DNA from: Gammaproteobacteria bacterium
Lineage (GTDB): Bacteria > Pseudomonadota > Gammaproteobacteria > Burkholderiales > Rhodocyclaceae
Reading direction: 5' to 3'
Length of the DNA: 64,000 nt
Assembly: GCA_018824085.1 (NCBI GenBank)
Contig: JAHJHI010000039.1
Coordinates: 84,524 to 148,523 of the forward strand
How positions within the stretch are numbered: the stretch's first letter is position 1; every line of letters starts with the position of its first letter. The position numbers and the translations under genes are program-made. Below are positions 42,532-53,430 of this stretch, one piece after another. The notes under the pieces were generated by a model. It was not told where the DNA came from and made no database searches. It saw only the letters and a program-made list of their open reading frames with translations.

Positions 42532-42562
42532 CCTTCTTTTTCATCACCCACCGGGAACCATC

Positions 42563-42997
42563 ATGGACCTCGTATACAAGACACGCATATTCAGCCAGGG
42601 CGGGCGCAACGGCCGCGTTCAGAGCGAAGACGGCCTGCTGAAACTGGACCTTGCCGCGCCACCCGAAATGGGTGGCAAGAAGCCGGGCTGCAATCCGGAG
42701 CAGCTGTTCGCCGCCGCCTACGCCGCCTGTTTCGAGAACTCCGTGCGCCACATCGTGCGGGCCGACCGGCTGCCGGTGAAGGGCTGCATGGTCGAAGCGG
42801 AAATATCGCTGTTCAGGAATTTCGAAGAGGCCTACCGAATGGCGATCCGCTTCACCGCCGTGCTGCACGGCGTCGACCAGCCGACGGCCGACTCGCTGGT
42901 CGAGCGCGCGCTGAAGGTGTGTCCCTACACCGATGCGACGAAGGGCAACATGACCGTCAGCGCGACAGCCGTGCTCGAAAATCCGGTGGCCGCCTGA
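42563..42997 (+). CDS. Organic hydroperoxide reductase Ohr/OsmC
   Basis: A 144-residue Ohr-type peroxidase: the catalytic pair of Cys residues is in AAAYAACFENSVRHIV and LKVCPYTDATKGN, with Arg/Glu in the N-terminal half (GGRNGRVQSEDG). It detoxifies organic hydroperoxides with lipoyl partners. It starts 31 bp after selO. Confidence 0.9.
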   Translation: MDLVYKTRIFSQGGRNGRVQSEDGLLKLDLAAPPEMGGKKPGCNPEQLFAAAYAACFENSVRHIVRADRLPVKGCMVEAEISLFRNFEEAYRMAIRFTAVLHGVDQPTADSLVERALKVCPYTDATKGNMTVSATAVLENPVAA

Positions 42998-43026
42998 GCC
43001 ACCGCCACGCGGGAAAGGACGTTGGC

Positions 43027-43269
43027 ATGACCAGTGAGACCGGCTACTTCATCGACTGGAACGGCAATGCGCGCAGCGTGCAGGACGCCGGCGGCGACTT
43101 CGTCGTCGAGGTTGACCTGCCATCGAAGTATGTGGCGCTCTACACCCCGAAGGGCACGTTGATGCACGAGGCCACGTTCTACCGGACGCTGGACGACATC
43201 GCGAGGAAGGGGGTGCGCGCCGAACTGGTACCGGGGTCGCACCCCTGGGGGCTGCAGAAGGAGTGGTAG
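43027..43269 (+). CDS. Unknown 80-aa protein
   Basis: A short protein (MTSETGYFIDWNGNARSVQDAGGDFVVEVDLPSKYVALYTPKGT...) with a beta-rich first half and a helical end. No motif recognised. It follows ohr by 29 bp with GGAAAGG upstream and is probably in the same transcript. The remaining open frame upstream is not used. Confidence 0.55.
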   Translation: MTSETGYFIDWNGNARSVQDAGGDFVVEVDLPSKYVALYTPKGTLMHEATFYRTLDDIARKGVRAELVPGSHPWGLQKEW

Positions 43270-43328
43270 GCCGCGGGACGGGCCGCGCCGTGCGCATGCC
43301 GCGCCGGCGACCGCTCCCCGCACGCCGC

Positions 43329-44030
43329 TCAGGCGGCCGTATCGACCAGCACCAGTTCGGCATCCTCGAGTGCCGTGACGCGGATCGCCTCGACGTCGCT
43401 GATCGCTGCGCCGTCGCGCACGTTCAGCGCGACGCCGTTGACCTCCACCTGCCCGCCTGCCGGCACGAGATAGCCGACGCGCCCCGGACCGAACCGGTAC
43501 TCGGCCGTTTCGCCCGCCTTCAGCGTGGCGCCCAGCACGCGCGCATCGGCGCGGATCGGCAACGCGTCGCCATCGCCCTCGCGTCCGCTGGCAAGCGCGA
43601 CGAACTGGCCGGAGCGATCGCCCTTCGGGAACGGCTTCGCCCCCCAGGCCGGCGCCTCGCCGTGGCGGTCCGGCATGATCCATATCTGGAAGATGCGCGT
43701 CGTGCCGCGTTCGCGGTTGAACTCCGAGTGCCGAATGCCGGTGCCGGCGCTCATCACCTGCACGTCGCCCGCTTCGGTGCGGCCGGTATTGCCCAGATTG
43801 TCCTGGTGCGTGATCGCCCCTTCGCGAACATAGGTGATGATTTCCATGTCGGCGTGCGGATGCGGCGCGAAACCGGTTCCGGCGGCAATCGTGTCGTCGT
43901 TCCAGACCCGCAGCGCCCCCCAGCCCATGCGGCCCGGATCGCGGTATTCCGCAAACGAGAAGTGGTGCCTGGCGTCGAGCCAGCCGTGGTTGGCTGCGCC
44001 CAGGGTTTCGAAAGGCCTGCGTTCGATCAT
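43329..44030 (-). CDS. Pirin-family bicupin
   Basis: A 233-residue pirin/YhhW-type protein. The metal-binding cupin motif FAPHPHADMEIITYVREGAITHQDNLGN and MSAGTGIRHSEFNRE (His, His, His, Glu) are clear. Bacterial members can have quercetinase activity. The start at 44030 follows a GGAGAAGC sequence. Divergent from the LysR-type gene, its likely regulator. Confidence 0.92.
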   Translation of the reverse strand: MIERRPFETLGAANHGWLDARHHFSFAEYRDPGRMGWGALRVWNDDTIAAGTGFAPHPHADMEIITYVREGAITHQDNLGNTGRTEAGDVQVMSAGTGIRHSEFNRERGTTRIFQIWIMPDRHGEAPAWGAKPFPKGDRSGQFVALASGREGDGDALPIRADARVLGATLKAGETAEYRFGPGRVGYLVPAGGQVEVNGVALNVRDGAAISDVEAIRVTALEDAELVLVDTAA

Positions 44031-44145
44031 GGTGCTTCTCCTTGTCAGTCCGGTTTGCGATGCATCAAAGCGATGGGTCAAAGATAAGCAAGGTCTATTA
44101 AGATGAAAATAGAAAAGATCGAAATTAATTCTTTCCGTATTTGAC

Positions 44146-45063
44146 ATGACAAGACTTCCCGATCTCGAAGCGTGGGCGATCTTCGCAAAGGTGGCCGAAG
44201 CCGGTTCGTTCGCCCGCGCGGCCAGCGAACTGTCGCTGTCTCAAGCCACGGTGTCGAAGGCCGTGTCCCGGCTGGAAGCACGCATGAAGACCACGCTGTT
44301 CCACCGCACGTCACGCCGGATCTCGCTGACGGAAAGTGGACAGGCCGCGCTGGAGCGCGCGGCGCGCATCGTGGCCGAAGGCGAGGCGGTGGAGGCCGAG
44401 GTGACCGAGCAGTCGGAAAGCCTGCGTGGGCCGATACGCCTCGCGGCACCGATGTCGTTCGGCATTTCGCATCTCGCGCCGGCGCTGCCCGACTTCATGG
44501 CGCGCTACCCGGACGTGACGCTGGACCTGAGCTTCAGCGACGAGATGGTCGACCTGGTCGCGCAGCGTTGCGACCTCGCGCTGCGCATCTCCTCGCTGGA
44601 AGATTCCAGCCTGCTGGCGCGCCGGCTGTGCGCGGTGCGCATCCTGCTCGTCGGTGCGCCGGCCTATTTCGAGAAGCATGGCCGGCCGCGTCATCCGCGC
44701 GATCTGGTGCAGCACCGCGCGCTGCAGTACGCACACACGCAGACGGCGGTCACCTGGCGTTTCCGGCATGCGCAACAGGGAGAGTTCTCGCTCGCGGCGC
44801 CGGCCCGGATGCGGGTGAACAACGCCGAGGCGCTCGCCCCGGCGTTGCGCGCCGGACTGGGCCTGGCCATGCAGCCCGAGTTTCTCGTGTGGCAGGATCT
44901 GCAGTCAGGCGCGGTGCAGACGGTGATGGAGGACTGGTTCGTGCCGCCGATCGCGCTGCACGTGGTGACGCCGCCGGGACGCGCGCGCCCGGCACGCGTG
45001 CAGGCGCTGATCGACTATCTGGTGCAGCGGCTCAGGGACGCGCCATGGGCCGACGCGGACTGA
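44146..45063 (+). CDS. LysR-family transcriptional regulator
   Basis: A 305-residue LTTR. The helix-turn-helix is in WAIFAKVAEAGSFARAASELSLSQATVSKAVSRLEARM; the effector domain follows (GPIRLAAPMSFGISHLAPALPDFMARYPDV). It starts 115 bp from the divergent pirin gene in an AT-rich spacer, a layout typical of an LTTR controlling its neighbour. Confidence 0.92.
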   Translation: MTRLPDLEAWAIFAKVAEAGSFARAASELSLSQATVSKAVSRLEARMKTTLFHRTSRRISLTESGQAALERAARIVAEGEAVEAEVTEQSESLRGPIRLAAPMSFGISHLAPALPDFMARYPDVTLDLSFSDEMVDLVAQRCDLALRISSLEDSSLLARRLCAVRILLVGAPAYFEKHGRPRHPRDLVQHRALQYAHTQTAVTWRFRHAQQGEFSLAAPARMRVNNAEALAPALRAGLGLAMQPEFLVWQDLQSGAVQTVMEDWFVPPIALHVVTPPGRARPARVQALIDYLVQRLRDAPWADAD

Positions 45064-45085
45064 GCGCCGCCGGCCCGCATGCGCG

Positions 45086-46741
45086 CTAGAAGCGCCGCAC
45101 CTCGATGTCATGCTTCTTCAGCGCGTAGCCCATCTGGCGCGGCGTGATGTTGAGCAGGCGCGCCGCCTTGGCCTGCACCCAGCCGCACTGTTCCATCGCC
45201 CACACCAGACGGTCCCGCTCGCCGCGCGGCTTGTCGTCGTCGCCCCGCCTGCCGGAGGGGAAATCGGACGTGGCGCCGGATTCGGCTTCATCCTCCGGCG
45301 CAAATGCGTGCTCCTCGTCGACGCGCGTCAGTACCACCGGCGACACGGCGTCATCTTTCTTGACGAAGTGCAGCACCTGCGTGAGGCAGCGGTTCACCGA
45401 ACAGGGGAAGTCCTGCGCATCGATGGCGTCGTGGTGCGCCATCGTTGCGGTGCGTTCCAGACAGTTCTCCAGTTCGCGCACGTTGCCCGGCCAGTAGCAG
45501 TGCATCATCACCGCCTCGCCACTCGGCGAAATCGTCATCGAACGATCGTTCTCGCGATTGAAGCGTTCGAGGAAGTGCCGCGTCAGCGCGGGAATGTCCT
45601 CGCGCCGCTCGCGCAGTGCGGGCAGGAATATCGACACGACATTGATGCGGAAGTACAGGTCCGCGCGGAACGTGCCGGCCGCGACCATCTTCTCGAGATT
45701 GCGGTTGGTGGCGCACACCAGACGCACGTCGACCTTGATCGCGCGCGAGCCGCCGACGCGTTCGAATTCGCGCTCCTGCAGCACGCGCAGCAGCTTGGTC
45801 TGGAAGGACGGCGAAATGTCGCCGATCTCGTCGAGGAAAAGCGTGCCGCCGTCCGCCAGTTCGAAGCGGCCCTTGCGCTCGCCGGTGGCGCCGGTGAATG
45901 AGCCCTTCTCGTGACCGAACATTTCCGACTCGAGCAGGGATTCGGACAAGGCGGCGCAGTTGAGCTTCACGAACGGCCCGGTCTTGCGCTGCGACAGCTC
46001 ATGGATGGCGCGCGCAATCACCTCCTTGCCGGTACCGCTTTCCCCGCGCAACAGCACGGTGGCGCGCGACGGCGCCACCTGGTGCGCCTCGGCGAACACT
46101 TCCTGCATGCGTGCAGACGCGCCGACGACGTTGTCCAGCTTGAAGCGCCCGCGGGGTGCCCGCCGCGCCTGTTTGGCCTGGTGGATCAGCCGCACGTGCT
46201 CGTCGTTGACGACACGCCGCAGCGCCACCGACTGGCCGACCAGATTCGCGACCATCGACAGCACGCGCACGTCGCTGCCGAAACCGCCCCGCAAGGTCAT
46301 CACGCGGTCGACGCACAGCACGCCCAGAATTTCGGTGCCGCCCCGGATCGGCACGCAGATGAAGGAGATGGTGTTGCCGCCCGCCTCGTCCAGCGCGCCG
46401 GTACGGTTCAGGAACAGCGGCTCGACCGATATGTCCGGCACGACCATCGGCGAGCCGGACGTATAGACACGCCCGAGGATGCCTTCACCCGGCCGGTAGC
46501 GCCCGCTCGCCCATTCCTTCGCCGAAAGCCCCACCGCGGCGGCCAGGCTCAGCGACTCGCCGTCATCGTCGGCGAGCGCGATCATGGCACGCCGGTAAGT
46601 CAGTTGATGCGACAGCACGTTGAGCGCTTCACGCAGTGTTTTCACGACGTCGAGCGACGAACTCAATATCTTGCTGATCTCGTAGACGGTCAGCAATTCG
46701 ACACTCGCGCGAATGCCCGTCTCTTTTTCGTTTGCAGCCAT
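45086..46741 (-). CDS. nifA: NifA, oxygen-sensing nif transcriptional activator
   Basis: A 551-residue sigma-54 activator: N-terminal GAF domain (about 15-180), AAA+ domain with Walker A GESGTGKE (233-240), sigma-54 contact loop GSFTGA (280-285; the usual GAFTGA), Walker B FLDEIGD, and C-terminal helix-turn-helix ([16 protein letters not shown]). The interdomain Cys motif C415-x11-C427-x19-C447-x4-C452 is intact, the mark of NifA proteins that sense oxygen directly through iron. No nifL is present. A longer start at 46777 is in frame but lacks a ribosome site. Confidence 0.95.
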   Translation of the reverse strand: MAANEKETGIRASVELLTVYEISKILSSSLDVVKTLREALNVLSHQLTYRRAMIALADDDGESLSLAAAVGLSAKEWASGRYRPGEGILGRVYTSGSPMVVPDISVEPLFLNRTGALDEAGGNTISFICVPIRGGTEILGVLCVDRVMTLRGGFGSDVRVLSMVANLVGQSVALRRVVNDEHVRLIHQAKQARRAPRGRFKLDNVVGASARMQEVFAEAHQVAPSRATVLLRGESGTGKEVIARAIHELSQRKTGPFVKLNCAALSESLLESEMFGHEKGSFTGATGERKGRFELADGGTLFLDEIGDISPSFQTKLLRVLQEREFERVGGSRAIKVDVRLVCATNRNLEKMVAAGTFRADLYFRINVVSIFLPALRERREDIPALTRHFLERFNRENDRSMTISPSGEAVMMHCYWPGNVRELENCLERTATMAHHDAIDAQDFPCSVNRCLTQVLHFVKKDDAVSPVVLTRVDEEHAFAPEDEAESGATSDFPSGRRGDDDKPRGERDRLVWAMEQCGWVQAKAARLLNITPRQMGYALKKHDIEVRRF

Positions 46742-47091
46742 GGCAGCCCCCCGCGAATTAACCGAAGCCCTTTTCATGCGGCGCGCCCGTGCGCACTCCG
46801 GCTTTCGTCGTGCAGCAACCCCTGTATGTTTTTTCTGGTGAGGGTGAATCGGGATGCCGGATGTCGCCGGACACCCCTTCCTGTCTCCACTTGCATGTTC
46901 CAAAGCAAAGCCCGTACCCATGGAAGGGTTATTTGATCCCGCGCGGCGGGACGGCTGAAACGGCGCGCCACGGTCTTCCGTGTCGGGCCGCCGGCGCCGT
47001 CCGCGCGCGCAGCCTCGGCGGCGCCGGCGCGCAGGTGGTGCAACGCGGTCCGGCCACACCAATTCGGTGCCCGCGCGTGTCGCGTCGGGAA

Positions 47092-47107
47092 TGTCTCGAA
47101 CCGGACA
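47092..47107. promoter_or_regulatory. NifA site upstream of rseC
   Basis: TGTCTCGAACCGGACA, an exact TGT-N10-ACA, 97 bp before the -24 element. Confidence 0.72.
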
Positions 47108-47203
47108 GTCCCGTCACGGCAGGACAGCGCCGGCGCCGGGCCCTTCGAGCACCGCACGGGCGGACGCCCGTACCGGCCGCGCTGTCCGGCCCGCGCAGGC
47201 GTC

Positions 47204-47219
47204 TGGCACGGGCTTTGCA
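47204..47219 (+). promoter_or_regulatory. Sigma-54 promoter of rseC
   Basis: TGGCACGGGCTTTGCA, a perfect match to TGGCACG-N4-TTGCW; predicted start near 47231, 21 nt before the ATG, with GGAGG in the leader. Confidence 0.93.
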
Positions 47220-47251
47220 CAACGAACAGTGCATGACGCGCGGGAGGACAC

Positions 47252-47683
47252 ATGACAACGCAAGCCACACGCATCGTCGCCATCCACGGCAATCAACTGA
47301 CGATCACGACCGGAGACGCACAGGCCTGCGGCGGCTGTGCGTCGAAATCCGCCTGCGGCAGCACGGGCGGCCGCACGCATCGCATCGACGTCGCGCCCGC
47401 GCTGGCCCGCCGGCTGCGCCCCGGTGATCCGGTTGCGCTGACGCTCGGTGACGGCGCCACGCTGCGCGCGATTGCAGCCGCCTACGTCGCGCCGCTCGGC
47501 GGCCTGCTTGCCGGCGTCGCCGCCGGCAGCGCGGCCGGCCTGCCGGACATGGCGGTGCTGCTGTGCGGCGGCAGCGGCCTGTGCTCCGGCTACGTCGTGT
47601 CGCGCATGCTGGCCCGCCACTGGCGCGCCGGCATGCAGCCCCGCGTGTGCGCCAGCCCGCCCCCGGACAGCGGGCGGCCGTAG
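47252..47683 (+). CDS. RseC/SoxR-reducing-type protein, nif regulated
   Basis: A 143-residue RseC family protein: an N-terminal Cys motif ACGGCASKSACGS (about residues 25-37) and two hydrophobic helices (LRAIAAAYVAPLGGLLAGVAAG and the MAVLLCGGSGLCSGYVV region). RseC proteins accompany Rnf complexes in redox regulation, and Rnf supplies low-potential electrons to nitrogenase in several diazotrophs. An exact NifA site and perfect sigma-54 promoter place it in the nif regulon. No rnf genes are in the window. Confidence 0.85.
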   Translation: MTTQATRIVAIHGNQLTITTGDAQACGGCASKSACGSTGGRTHRIDVAPALARRLRPGDPVALTLGDGATLRAIAAAYVAPLGGLLAGVAAGSAAGLPDMAVLLCGGSGLCSGYVVSRMLARHWRAGMQPRVCASPPPDSGRP

Positions 47684-47699
47684 CCGCCCGCGCACCGCG

Positions 47700-49409
47700 T
47701 CACCGGAGCGGCACGGCCCGCACCGCGTCGAAGAAGGCACTGCGCCGAGGCGCATCGAGCCGCGCGCCGAGCCGGTTGAGACCGCTCACGATGGCCAGTA
47801 CCGACGCGGTGACAATGTTGCGGTGCATGCCGGCACCAAACACGGAACCGGGCACGCCGTCGACGACGAATTCGGCGAAGGCGATTGCCGCCGCGTCCGC
47901 GCCATGGCCTATCGCGCGCTCTTCGTAGTCGTGCAGCCGGGCCGGCACCCCGAGCGCGTCGATGACCGCGTCGATCGGGCCGTTGCCGCGACCGCTCAGC
48001 GTGCACTCGCGACCGCCCACGCGCAGCACGAGGTCGATGCCCTGCTGGTCACCGACTTCGCTCAGGTGGTGCGTGACGTAGGCAAGCGGCTCGACGCACT
48101 CGAAGTACTCGCGCGAGAACAGCTTCCAGATGTCGGCCGCGCGCACCTCCTGCCCGCTGCCGTCAGCGATCTGCTGGACCGCCGTGCTGAACTCGACCTG
48201 GAGCCGGCGCGGCATAGTCACGCCATATTCGCTTTCGAGCAGGAAGGTGACGCCGCCTTTTCCGGACTGGCTGTTCACGCGGATGATCGAGTCGTAGGTG
48301 CGGCCGACGTCGGCCGGATCGATCGGAAGATAGGGCACCTCCCACACCGCGTCCGGCGACTGCGCGGCGAGCCCCTTGCGGATGGCGTCCTGGTGCGATC
48401 CCGAAAACGCCGTGAACACGAGGTCACCGGCGTAGGGGTGGCGGGCGTGCACCGGAATCTGCGTGCACTGCTCGACCGTGCGCGCGATGTCGTTGATGCG
48501 CGAGAAGTCGAGACCCGGGTCGACGCCCTGCGAGTAAAGATTGAGCGCGAGGGTCACGAGGTCGACGTTGCCGGTGCGCTCGCCATGGCCGAACAGGCAG
48601 CCCTCGACCCGGTCGGCGCCGGCCAGCACGGCAAGCTCGGCGGCGGCCACCGCGGTTCCGCGGTCATTGTGCGGATGCACGCTGAGGATGACGGCGTCGC
48701 GCCGCGCGAGATTGCGGTGCATCCACTCGATCTGGTCGGCGTAGTGGTTCGGCGTGGCCACTTCGACCGTTGCCGGCAGGTTGATGATGACCGGCCGCTG
48801 CGGCGTGCCGCCCCAGGCCTCCACGACGGCGTCGCACACGGATTTCGAGAAATCGGGTTCGGTGGCGGTGAAGGTTTCCGGGCTGTACTGGAACACCCAT
48901 TCGGTCTCGGGACGCTCCGCCGTGAGCCGGCGGATGAGCGTGGCGCTGTCGACGGCGAGCTGTTTCACCTCGTCGCGGCTCATGTTGAACACGGTGCGCC
49001 GGAACGACGGCGACGTCGCGTTATAGACGTGCACGATGGCGCGCCGCGCGCCGCGCAACGATTCGATGGTGCGCTCGATGAGGTGCGGGCGCGCCTGCGT
49101 GAGCACCTCTATCGTCACGTCGTCCGGCACGTGTCCGCCTTCGATGAGCGTGCGCACGAAGCTGAAATCGGTGTCGGACGCCGACGGAAACGCGACCTCG
49201 ATCTCCTTGAAGCCGATGTCGACCAGCATCTTGAACATGCGCATCTTGCGCTCGCCATTCATCGGTTCGAACAGCGCCTGGTTGCCGTCGCGCAGATCGG
49301 TCGACATCCAGACCGGTGCACGGGTGAGCGTGCGGGTGGGCCACTGGCGATCGGCGAGCGCGATCGGCGTGAACGGGCGGTACTTGGTATCCGGTTGCTT
49401 CAACATCAT
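47700..49409 (-). CDS. leuA: 2-Isopropylmalate synthase LeuA (long form)
   Basis: A 569-residue LeuA of the long (LeuA2) type. The catalytic motif [15 protein letters not shown], the metal-binding [17 protein letters not shown] and the C-terminal allosteric region ([22 protein letters not shown]) are present. It catalyses the first committed step of leucine synthesis. I take the start at 49409 (AGGAG 5 nt upstream). A Leu-rich leader peptide lies upstream. It is related to NifV but clearly a LeuA. Confidence 0.95.
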   Translation of the reverse strand: MMLKQPDTKYRPFTPIALADRQWPTRTLTRAPVWMSTDLRDGNQALFEPMNGERKMRMFKMLVDIGFKEIEVAFPSASDTDFSFVRTLIEGGHVPDDVTIEVLTQARPHLIERTIESLRGARRAIVHVYNATSPSFRRTVFNMSRDEVKQLAVDSATLIRRLTAERPETEWVFQYSPETFTATEPDFSKSVCDAVVEAWGGTPQRPVIINLPATVEVATPNHYADQIEWMHRNLARRDAVILSVHPHNDRGTAVAAAELAVLAGADRVEGCLFGHGERTGNVDLVTLALNLYSQGVDPGLDFSRINDIARTVEQCTQIPVHARHPYAGDLVFTAFSGSHQDAIRKGLAAQSPDAVWEVPYLPIDPADVGRTYDSIIRVNSQSGKGGVTFLLESEYGVTMPRRLQVEFSTAVQQIADGSGQEVRAADIWKLFSREYFECVEPLAYVTHHLSEVGDQQGIDLVLRVGGRECTLSGRGNGPIDAVIDALGVPARLHDYEERAIGHGADAAAIAFAEFVVDGVPGSVFGAGMHRNIVTASVLAIVSGLNRLGARLDAPRRSAFFDAVRAVPLR

Positions 49410-49444
49410 TGTTCTCCTGCGCAGATTCGTGAGCGGTGCTTCGT

Positions 49445-49546
49445 TCAGTGTGGCCATCGCGGGCTGTCAGGCGGCCAACCGGGGCTCGTGGCCTGACAAC
49501 CGCTGCGCAGTCGCAGCTTCAGCAGTGAGTGGATGGACAGAAACAT
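49445..49546 (-). CDS. Candidate leucine leader peptide (33 aa)
   Basis: ATG at 49546, GGAG 8 nt upstream, stop 35 nt before the leuA start. The peptide begins [16 protein letters not shown]: five Leu codons in the first 13, all CTG. A strong hairpin overlaps its second half (49465-49498). This is the layout of an amino-acid attenuator, although no T-run follows the hairpin. Confidence 0.6.
   Translation of the reverse strand: MFLSIHSLLKLRLRSGCQATSPGWPPDSPRWPH
49465..49498 (-). promoter_or_regulatory. Hairpin in the leuA leader
   Basis: Perfect arms TGTCAGGC (49465-49472) and GCCTGACA (49491-49498), lying over codons of the leader peptide. Ribosome position on the peptide would decide whether it forms. 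A second hairpin, CCGCCGGTG/CACCGGCGG (49574-49595), lies just upstream of the leader's ribosome site. Confidence 0.55.
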
Positions 49547-49818
49547 GAAAGCGCTCCGGGAACGGCAACACACCCGCCGGTGGCGACACCGGCGGCAGGA
49601 ACAACACGACAGGAAGGGGGGATTTATGTGCGCGCGGGGCGCAGCAGCAGACCGGACGCAGGCAGCGTCAGGGGGGGGAACGGCAGTTTGGTCTGTTGCG
49701 GATGCATGGACAGGACGTTAAGGGATGCGCGCGCACCAAGTCAAGCCCCGCGCCCGCACTGCCGGACACGACGAGCGGATAGAATCCGCACTGAGCGCCA
49801 CCTACCGTCCCGCACATC

Positions 49819-51594
<1,776 letters not shown>

Positions 51595-51646
51595 GGAAAC
51601 GTCGGGGCAGGCGCCCCGCCAGGACAAACCTCCGGAGAGCACTGCA

Positions 51647-52750
51647 ATGTCAACCGCAATGGACGTCATCACCGCCGTGCTCGGACTGCTGCTGTTCGCA
51701 GTCGTCGTGCTCGGCATCCTCGCCTTGCGCGGCTACAACGGCCTGCGCCTGCTGTCAGAGAACGTGAAGGAGGCCTGGTCCAACATCGGCGTCACGGTGC
51801 GCAAGCAGGCATCGCTGATCAATCAGCTCATCAGCGTCGTCAGCGCGCACGCCGAGGGCGAAAAGCTCGTCATGCTGAAGGTGTCGGACGACGCCAGCGT
51901 GGGCGCGGTACAGCAGATGCACCAGCAGAGCGGCGTCGTGCTGTCTGCCGTGAGCGGCATGGCGCAGCGGTTTCCCGACCTGAAATCGAACACGCAGTAC
52001 CTGAGCCTGATGGAGTCGATCAACCAGGTCGAGGACCAGCTGGAGCGCCAGCGCCAGAGCTACAACGCGTCCACCAAGCACTACAACGTCGCGCGCACCT
52101 CCATCCCGCACGTGTTCTATTCGAAGCTGCTCGGCTTCGGCGCCGTGCCCTATCTCGACTTCGACGGCGCCAGCGAGAAGGGCTCTGCCAGCGTGCAGCA
52201 GTTCGCCAGCACGGACGGCGAGCGCCTGAACGATCTGCTCGGCAAGGCCGGGCAGCGGGTGCGCAGCGTCGCACAGCACGCGGGCGAGGCGGCCGTGGCC
52301 GAGGGCAGGCATCTGCTCGGCGAGGCGCGCGCACAGGTCGAGCAGGACGCGCGACGACAGCTTGCGCATGCCGACGACACGATCGCCGAAAGCGTGTTCG
52401 ACATTACCGGCGACGACGCCACGGTGATTTCGCGCCCGAAGGCCGCGCCGTCACTGATCGATCTCGCGGGTTCCGCATCGGGGCAGCGCTTCGCGCTGAA
52501 GGCGCAGGGCCAGACCATCGGCCGCGCGGCGGGCGCCGACATCATCGTCGCCGATCCGCAGGTGTCGAAACTGCACGCCTGGATAGGCGAGGAGAACGGG
52601 CGCTGGCTGCTGCGCGACCGCAATTCGTCGAACGGCACCTACATCAACGACGATCTCGACACGCGCATCGGGGAAGTCGAACTGCAGCCCGGCCTCATCA
52701 TTTCGCTCGGTCACCACGGCGACACGCGCTTCGAAGTGAGCTTCGCCTGA
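51647..52750 (+). CDS. LemA-FHA fusion protein
   Basis: A 367-residue protein: one N-terminal transmembrane helix (residues about 6-27), a LemA-type helical domain (GYNGLRLLSENVKEAWSNIGVTVRKQASLI, then YNVARTSIPHVFYSKLLGF), a linker, and a C-terminal FHA domain (TIGRAAGADIIVADPQVSKLHAWIGEENGRWLLRDRNSSNGTY). FHA domains bind phosphothreonine peptides. The fusion of LemA and FHA is uncommon and suggests a phospho-regulated membrane protein. It overlaps nothing; flavin reductase begins 1 bp after the stop. Confidence 0.85.
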   Translation: MSTAMDVITAVLGLLLFAVVVLGILALRGYNGLRLLSENVKEAWSNIGVTVRKQASLINQLISVVSAHAEGEKLVMLKVSDDASVGAVQQMHQQSGVVLSAVSGMAQRFPDLKSNTQYLSLMESINQVEDQLERQRQSYNASTKHYNVARTSIPHVFYSKLLGFGAVPYLDFDGASEKGSASVQQFASTDGERLNDLLGKAGQRVRSVAQHAGEAAVAEGRHLLGEARAQVEQDARRQLAHADDTIAESVFDITGDDATVISRPKAAPSLIDLAGSASGQRFALKAQGQTIGRAAGADIIVADPQVSKLHAWIGEENGRWLLRDRNSSNGTYINDDLDTRIGEVELQPGLIISLGHHGDTRFEVSFA

Positions 52751-52751
52751 C

Positions 52752-53315
52752 ATGCGCCTGCCCGTCCCGCTCGACCGCGCGTACCGCCTGCTCAACCACG
52801 GACCGACCGTACTGATCGGCAGCGCGGCCGGCGGGCGCCGCAACGTGATGGCGGCAGCCTGGTGCATGCCGCTCGACTTCGACCCGCCGCGCGTGCTCGT
52901 GGTCATCGACAGCGCCACCTTCACGCGCGAACTGATGGAAGCGTCCGGCGAATTCTCGATCAGCGTGCCCACCTGCGCGCAGCGCGAGCTGACCGTGGCC
53001 GTGGGCGGCGACAGCGGCCGCGAGCACGACAAATTCGAGGCGCTGTCGATCGCCACCTTCGCCGGCGAGCAGGTTCGCGCACCGCTGATCGACGGTTGCG
53101 TGGCCTGGCTGGAGTGCCGCGTCATCCCCGAGCCGCACAACGAGAACCGCCACGATTTGTTCATCGGCGAAGTCGTGGCCGCGCAGGCGGACAGCCGCGT
53201 GTTCAGCAGCGGCCGCTGGCATTTCGACGGAGCCGATGCCGCCTTGCGCACGCTGCACCATGTCGCTGGCGGCACCTTCTTCGCAACCGGAGACGTCGTC
53301 GGCAACGATCGCTGA
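52752..53315 (+). CDS. Flavin reductase family protein
   Basis: A 187-residue FMN-binding split-barrel protein: MAAAWCMPLDFDPPRVLVVIDSATFTRELME and FSISVPTCAQRELTVAVGG match the flavin reductase-like family. Its partner oxygenase is not known. It begins 1 bp after the LemA-FHA gene. Confidence 0.85.
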   Translation: MRLPVPLDRAYRLLNHGPTVLIGSAAGGRRNVMAAAWCMPLDFDPPRVLVVIDSATFTRELMEASGEFSISVPTCAQRELTVAVGGDSGREHDKFEALSIATFAGEQVRAPLIDGCVAWLECRVIPEPHNENRHDLFIGEVVAAQADSRVFSSGRWHFDGADAALRTLHHVAGGTFFATGDVVGNDR

Positions 53316-53430
53316 CGCACCGGCGGCGACAGAACTTTTCCCCGGCAATGTGCTCGGAACCTGCTGTTGCCGCGTCAGCAGACGCCGCGCCGCACGCCCT
53401 TTCACCGTTGCCCGGACGGAGGTCACTGCC

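Larger units (their letters stand above)
46742..47251. other. Divergent spacer between nifA and rseC
   Basis: 510 bp without a gene. The right half holds the NifA site (47092-47107) and the sigma-54 promoter (47204-47219) reading right. No sigma-54 element or NifA site was found directed at nifA. A run of six T (near 46830) and a short GC repeat (near 46855) are present, without a clear meaning. Confidence 0.6.

Noticed and set aside
47700..49409. Possible second homocitrate synthase
   Set aside because: The length, [11 protein letters not shown] motif and C-terminal allosteric domain identify LeuA, and it has a leucine-type leader.
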